Assembly: GCF_013141725.1 (NCBI RefSeq)
Contig: NZ_WHNZ01000026.1
Location: 62,001-126,000 of the forward strand
Source of the DNA: Paenibacillus planticolens
GTDB taxonomy: Bacteria > Bacillota > Bacilli > Paenibacillales > NBRC-103111
DNA length: 64,000 nt
Direction: 5' to 3'
Shown piece after piece: positions 61,260 through 64,000 of this stretch (the first letter of the stretch is position 1; the number at the start of each line of letters is the position of its first letter). The notes under the pieces were generated by a model. The model was not told where the DNA came from, did no database searches, and saw only the letters and a program-made list of their open reading frames with translations. The translations under genes were made by a program, and so were the position numbers.

Positions 61260-63875
61260 ATGAGCAATAATGGGTCAAATAAGCAGTTCGGTATGGAGAA
61301 AAATTTTGTATATTCAGGTGCCAAAACGAGTCAAATCTCGTTTCCGCTCGGCGGGATAGGTACGGGCAGCATCGGCTTGGCTGGAAACGGGCGGCTGATC
61401 GATTGGGAGATTTACAACCGGCCGAATAAGCTGAGCTTTAACGGTTTCTCCTTTTTTGCTGTAAAAGCGGAACGTCAAGGCGAGGTGATCCTCACCAAGG
61501 TGCTGAACGGAGATTTGCAGACGCCATATACAGGCGAAGGCAAAGGGAAATTTGAAGGCTACGGTTATGGTCCTAGACGGGAGAACATGGCTGGATTCCC
61601 GCATTTTTCGAATACGTCTTTTCGCGGTGAATTTCCGTTTGCCGAAATGACGTTCGACGATAGCGATGACCCCATTCATGTCAAGTTGACAGCTTTTAAT
61701 CCGTTCATACCGCTCAATGACCGGGATTCATCGATTCCCTGCGCTATTTTTGAGTATGAGGTGACGAATCGCTCCACGGATGAACTAGCGCTCAGTGTGG
61801 TAGGTAATTTGACGAATCCGCTTCGTAAGGGCGCGGTTAATGAGGCCGTCGAGGTGGATGGACGAAGAGCGATTCGGATGTCTTCCGTTCATTATGAAGA
61901 GGACGATGCCGACTTCGGTGATTTGACAATGCTTGCCGATCATGATGACGTCAGCTATCAGTCCTATTGGTTCCGTGGCAGCTGGTTCGATAACTTGACC
62001 GTATTTTGGAAAGATTTTCGGCGACCGGGCCGCTTTCAGGAGCGGCATTATGAAGCAGCGAGTGATCTCGATCCGAAAAGAGCGCACGAAAAACACCAGG
62101 ATGTCGGCCTGCTGAGCGGCCATCGTACAGTGGCGCCTGGAGAAAAAGCTACTTTTAGATTCATCCTGTCATGGAGTTTTCCGAATTGTGTTAATTTCTG
62201 GAATCCGGTCGGGAACCAGCTGCCTTCATGGAAAAATTATTATTCGACGATTTTCCGGGATTCTACGGATACGGCGAAATACGTCATGAGAAACTATGAG
62301 CGATTGCATGCTGAGTCGCGATTGTTTAAGGATACGCTTTTTGCGTCTACGTTGCCCGATATCGTTCTTGATGCGATCAGCGGAAATATTTCGATTCTGA
62401 AATCTCCTACCGTGCTGCGTTTGACGGATGGGACATTATACGGTTTTGAGGGCGTGCATACCAATGAAGGTTCTTGCGAAGGCTCTTGCACGCACGTATG
62501 GAATTACGAGCAGGCTACGGCTTTCTTGTTCCCGGCGCTGGCGCGATCGATGCGAAACATCGATTACACCTATGCCCAGTTCGATAATGGGAAAATGGCG
62601 TTTCGCCTCATGCTGCCGGCCGAGAGGACGACGCACGATAACAAGTTCAGAGCTGCTGCGGATGGTCAAATGGGCGGCATCATTAAGTCCTATCGCGAAT
62701 GGAAAGTTTCCGGCGACACGCAGTGGCTGCGATCCCTTTGGCCCAACATTCGCAAGGCGCTCGAATTTGCCTGGGAGCCAACCAACGAGGACCAGTGGGA
62801 TGCCGACAAGGACGGCGTGATGGAAGGGCGGCAGCACCATACGCTTGATATGGAATTGTTCGGCCCGAACTCCTGGCTGACGAGCATGTACTTGACGGCT
62901 TTGAAGGCAGCGGCAGAGATGGCGAATGCGCTCGGCGAGCCGGAGAAAGCGGCGGAGTACGATGCGATCAGGCGCAAGGGCGCGGCATGGACGAATGAGA
63001 ATTTGTTCAACGGCCGGTTTTTCCATCAAAAGGTCGATCTCAAAGACCGGTCTGTTCTCGAAAAATATGGCGCGGAAACCGTGTATTGGAACGAAGAGGC
63101 TGGCGAGCATAAATATCAAATCGGTGAAGGCTGCGGCATTGATCAGGTGCTTGGCCAGTGGTTCGCTCATCTGGTAGGCCTTGGCTATGTGCTGGATTCT
63201 GCCAAAGTAAAGCGTGCGGTCCAGTCTATTTATGAGAACAATTATATAGAGAATTTAGGCGACCACCCGAACGCTTGCCGCATCTATGGGTTAAATGACG
63301 AATCCGGTCTCGTGATCTGCTCTTGGCCAGACGCGAACTCTCCGATTGTACCTGTTCCCTATGCAGAAGAATGCATGAACGGCTTTGAATATCAGGCTGC
63401 ATGCCATATGATTTATGAGGGATATGTGACGGAAGGGCTGCGCGTTGTGAAGTCGATTCGCGACCGGTATGACGGAGAACGCCGCAACCCGTGGAACGAA
63501 TTCGAATGCGGCAGCAATTACGCGCGGTCCATGGCCTCTTTCGGATTGCTGCTTGCGCTGAGCGGTTTCGAGTATGATATGGTTCAACGACATATCGGTT
63601 TTAGTCCGAAATGGCAGGAGGGCGATTTCAGCTCTTTTTGGAGCTTGAACGACGGCTGGGGCGAGTTCCGCTGCTCGGACGGACAACTGGAGCTGGAAGT
63701 TAAGATGGGGAGCCTTGTGCTATCCAGCTTTGGAAGCGGATTGTTGACAGGTCGAGATGTTCAGAGCGTCATGCTTGGCGGGGCTGCTATCGCGTTTGAG
63801 CACAACGAAGGGAAACTTTTATTTAAAGAAAAGTTAGTTCTTGAACCGCACAAGACGCTTGTCGTACAGTTGTAA
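61260..63875 (+). CDS. GH116 glycosidase (GBA2-like, beta-glucosidase/beta-xylosidase family)
   Basis: An 871-residue enzyme without a signal peptide, so probably cytoplasmic and acting on imported oligosaccharides. The N-terminal beta domain starts SFPLGGIGTGSIGLAGNGRL and IDWEIYNRP. The C-terminal helical barrel includes EGSCTHVWNYEQATAFLFPAL (candidate nucleophile E407 region), MELFGPNSWLTSMYLTALKA, GCGIDQVLGQWFAHLVGLGY (candidate acid/base D628, by analogy with GBA2) and NPWNEFECGSNYARSMAS. Known GH116 members hydrolyse beta-glucosides or beta-xylosides; the exact sugar is not readable. GAGGAGG precedes ATG 61260. Last complete gene of the LacI-flanked cluster. Confidence 0.88.
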   Translation: MSNNGSNKQFGMEKNFVYSGAKTSQISFPLGGIGTGSIGLAGNGRLIDWEIYNRPNKLSFNGFSFFAVKAERQGEVILTKVLNGDLQTPYTGEGKGKFEGYGYGPRRENMAGFPHFSNTSFRGEFPFAEMTFDDSDDPIHVKLTAFNPFIPLNDRDSSIPCAIFEYEVTNRSTDELALSVVGNLTNPLRKGAVNEAVEVDGRRAIRMSSVHYEEDDADFGDLTMLADHDDVSYQSYWFRGSWFDNLTVFWKDFRRPGRFQERHYEAASDLDPKRAHEKHQDVGLLSGHRTVAPGEKATFRFILSWSFPNCVNFWNPVGNQLPSWKNYYSTIFRDSTDTAKYVMRNYERLHAESRLFKDTLFASTLPDIVLDAISGNISILKSPTVLRLTDGTLYGFEGVHTNEGSCEGSCTHVWNYEQATAFLFPALARSMRNIDYTYAQFDNGKMAFRLMLPAERTTHDNKFRAAADGQMGGIIKSYREWKVSGDTQWLRSLWPNIRKALEFAWEPTNEDQWDADKDGVMEGRQHHTLDMELFGPNSWLTSMYLTALKAAAEMANALGEPEKAAEYDAIRRKGAAWTNENLFNGRFFHQKVDLKDRSVLEKYGAETVYWNEEAGEHKYQIGEGCGIDQVLGQWFAHLVGLGYVLDSAKVKRAVQSIYENNYIENLGDHPNACRIYGLNDESGLVICSWPDANSPIVPVPYAEECMNGFEYQAACHMIYEGYVTEGLRVVKSIRDRYDGERRNPWNEFECGSNYARSMASFGLLLALSGFEYDMVQRHIGFSPKWQEGDFSSFWSLNDGWGEFRCSDGQLELEVKMGSLVLSSFGSGLLTGRDVQSVMLGGAAIAFEHNEGKLLFKEKLVLEPHKTLVVQL

Positions 63876-63936
63876 TATCAAGGTATGCGATTAGACGGTC
63901 CGGCAAGGGGCGGCCTGTCCAGGGAGGCGATGGCAT

Positions 63937-64000
63937 ATGGAAGCGAATGATGTGATTCAGTCAGTCGTGGGGCAGCTGCAAAACGTGGAAGGAATCGCCG
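63937..64000 (+). CDS. Start of an unidentified gene, cut by the window end
   Basis: ATG 63937 has AGGGAGG 9 nt upstream and an open frame to the window end (21 codons, beginning MEANDVIQSVVGQLQNVEGI). It follows the GH116 gene by 61 nt in the same direction and may belong to the operon. Too little sequence to name a family. Confidence 0.5.
   Translation, partial: MEANDVIQSVVGQLQNVEGIA

Overview
The window looks like chromosomal DNA of a Paenibacillus-type Gram-positive soil bacterium. The evidence is the density of secreted, multi-domain polysaccharide-degrading enzymes, the repeated YesM/YesN-type two-component systems beside sugar ABC transporters, a surface protein with three SLH repeats, a T-box leader, canonical Fur and CcpA (cre) sites, and purine-rich ribosome binding sites. 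No rRNA, tRNA, CRISPR array, prophage or intact insertion sequence was seen.

Layout. (1) 1-11.7 kb: the 3' part of a large secreted beta-helix (GH28-like) protein, then a CUT1 sugar transporter (two permeases, binding lipoprotein) with its histidine kinase and AraC-type response regulator, and a small chorismate mutase. The order recalls the pectin/rhamnogalacturonan yesMNOPQ region of Bacillus subtilis. (2) 12.6-21.8 kb: two giant secreted enzymes, a PA14-GH2 protein and a GH127 beta-L-arabinofuranosidase, both ending in cohesin plus dockerin, with a thioredoxin-like protein between them. (3) 22.3-32 kb: a YtfQRT/YjfF-type furanose transporter, a second histidine kinase/response regulator pair, and a membrane-anchored protein made of two periplasmic-binding-protein modules in tandem, probably the sensor partner of the kinase. 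(4) 32-41.6 kb: two Fur-controlled siderophore uptake operons, each led by an AraC-type regulator joined to a siderophore-binding domain, neither with its own ATPase. In the first, the regulator and the binding lipoprotein share one unbroken reading frame that contains an internal promoter, Fur box, ribosome binding site and lipoprotein signal. (5) 41.8-47.7 kb: DUF3231 protein, methyltransferase, an unknown small protein, T-box-controlled asd, and modAB. (6) 47.7-54.8 kb, mostly minus strand: NlpC/P60 hydrolase, CcpA-controlled beta-amylase, and an SLH-anchored phosphodiesterase that also carries a cohesin and a half-dockerin. (7) 54.9-56.6 kb: a decay zone holding a transposase vestige, an AraC gene without its N-terminus, and a GH2 gene that has lost both its N-terminus and its catalytic core. 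(8) 56.7-64 kb: LacI regulator, a CUT1 transporter behind two matching palindromic operators, a GH116 glycosidase, and the start of another gene.

Intergenic regions hold dispersed elements: about 180-bp composite inverted-repeat elements at three loci with related ones at two more, a 33-bp shared motif, a 115-bp tandem repeat, and a terminator hairpin shared by two unrelated genes.

Together the genes describe capture, extracellular hydrolysis, sensing and import of plant polysaccharides (pectin/arabinan, beta-glucosides, starch) plus iron scavenging. The strongest candidates for something under-described are the cohesin-plus-dockerin surface system, the tandem binding-protein sensor, the regulator/lipoprotein nested gene, and the family of intergenic inverted-repeat elements.
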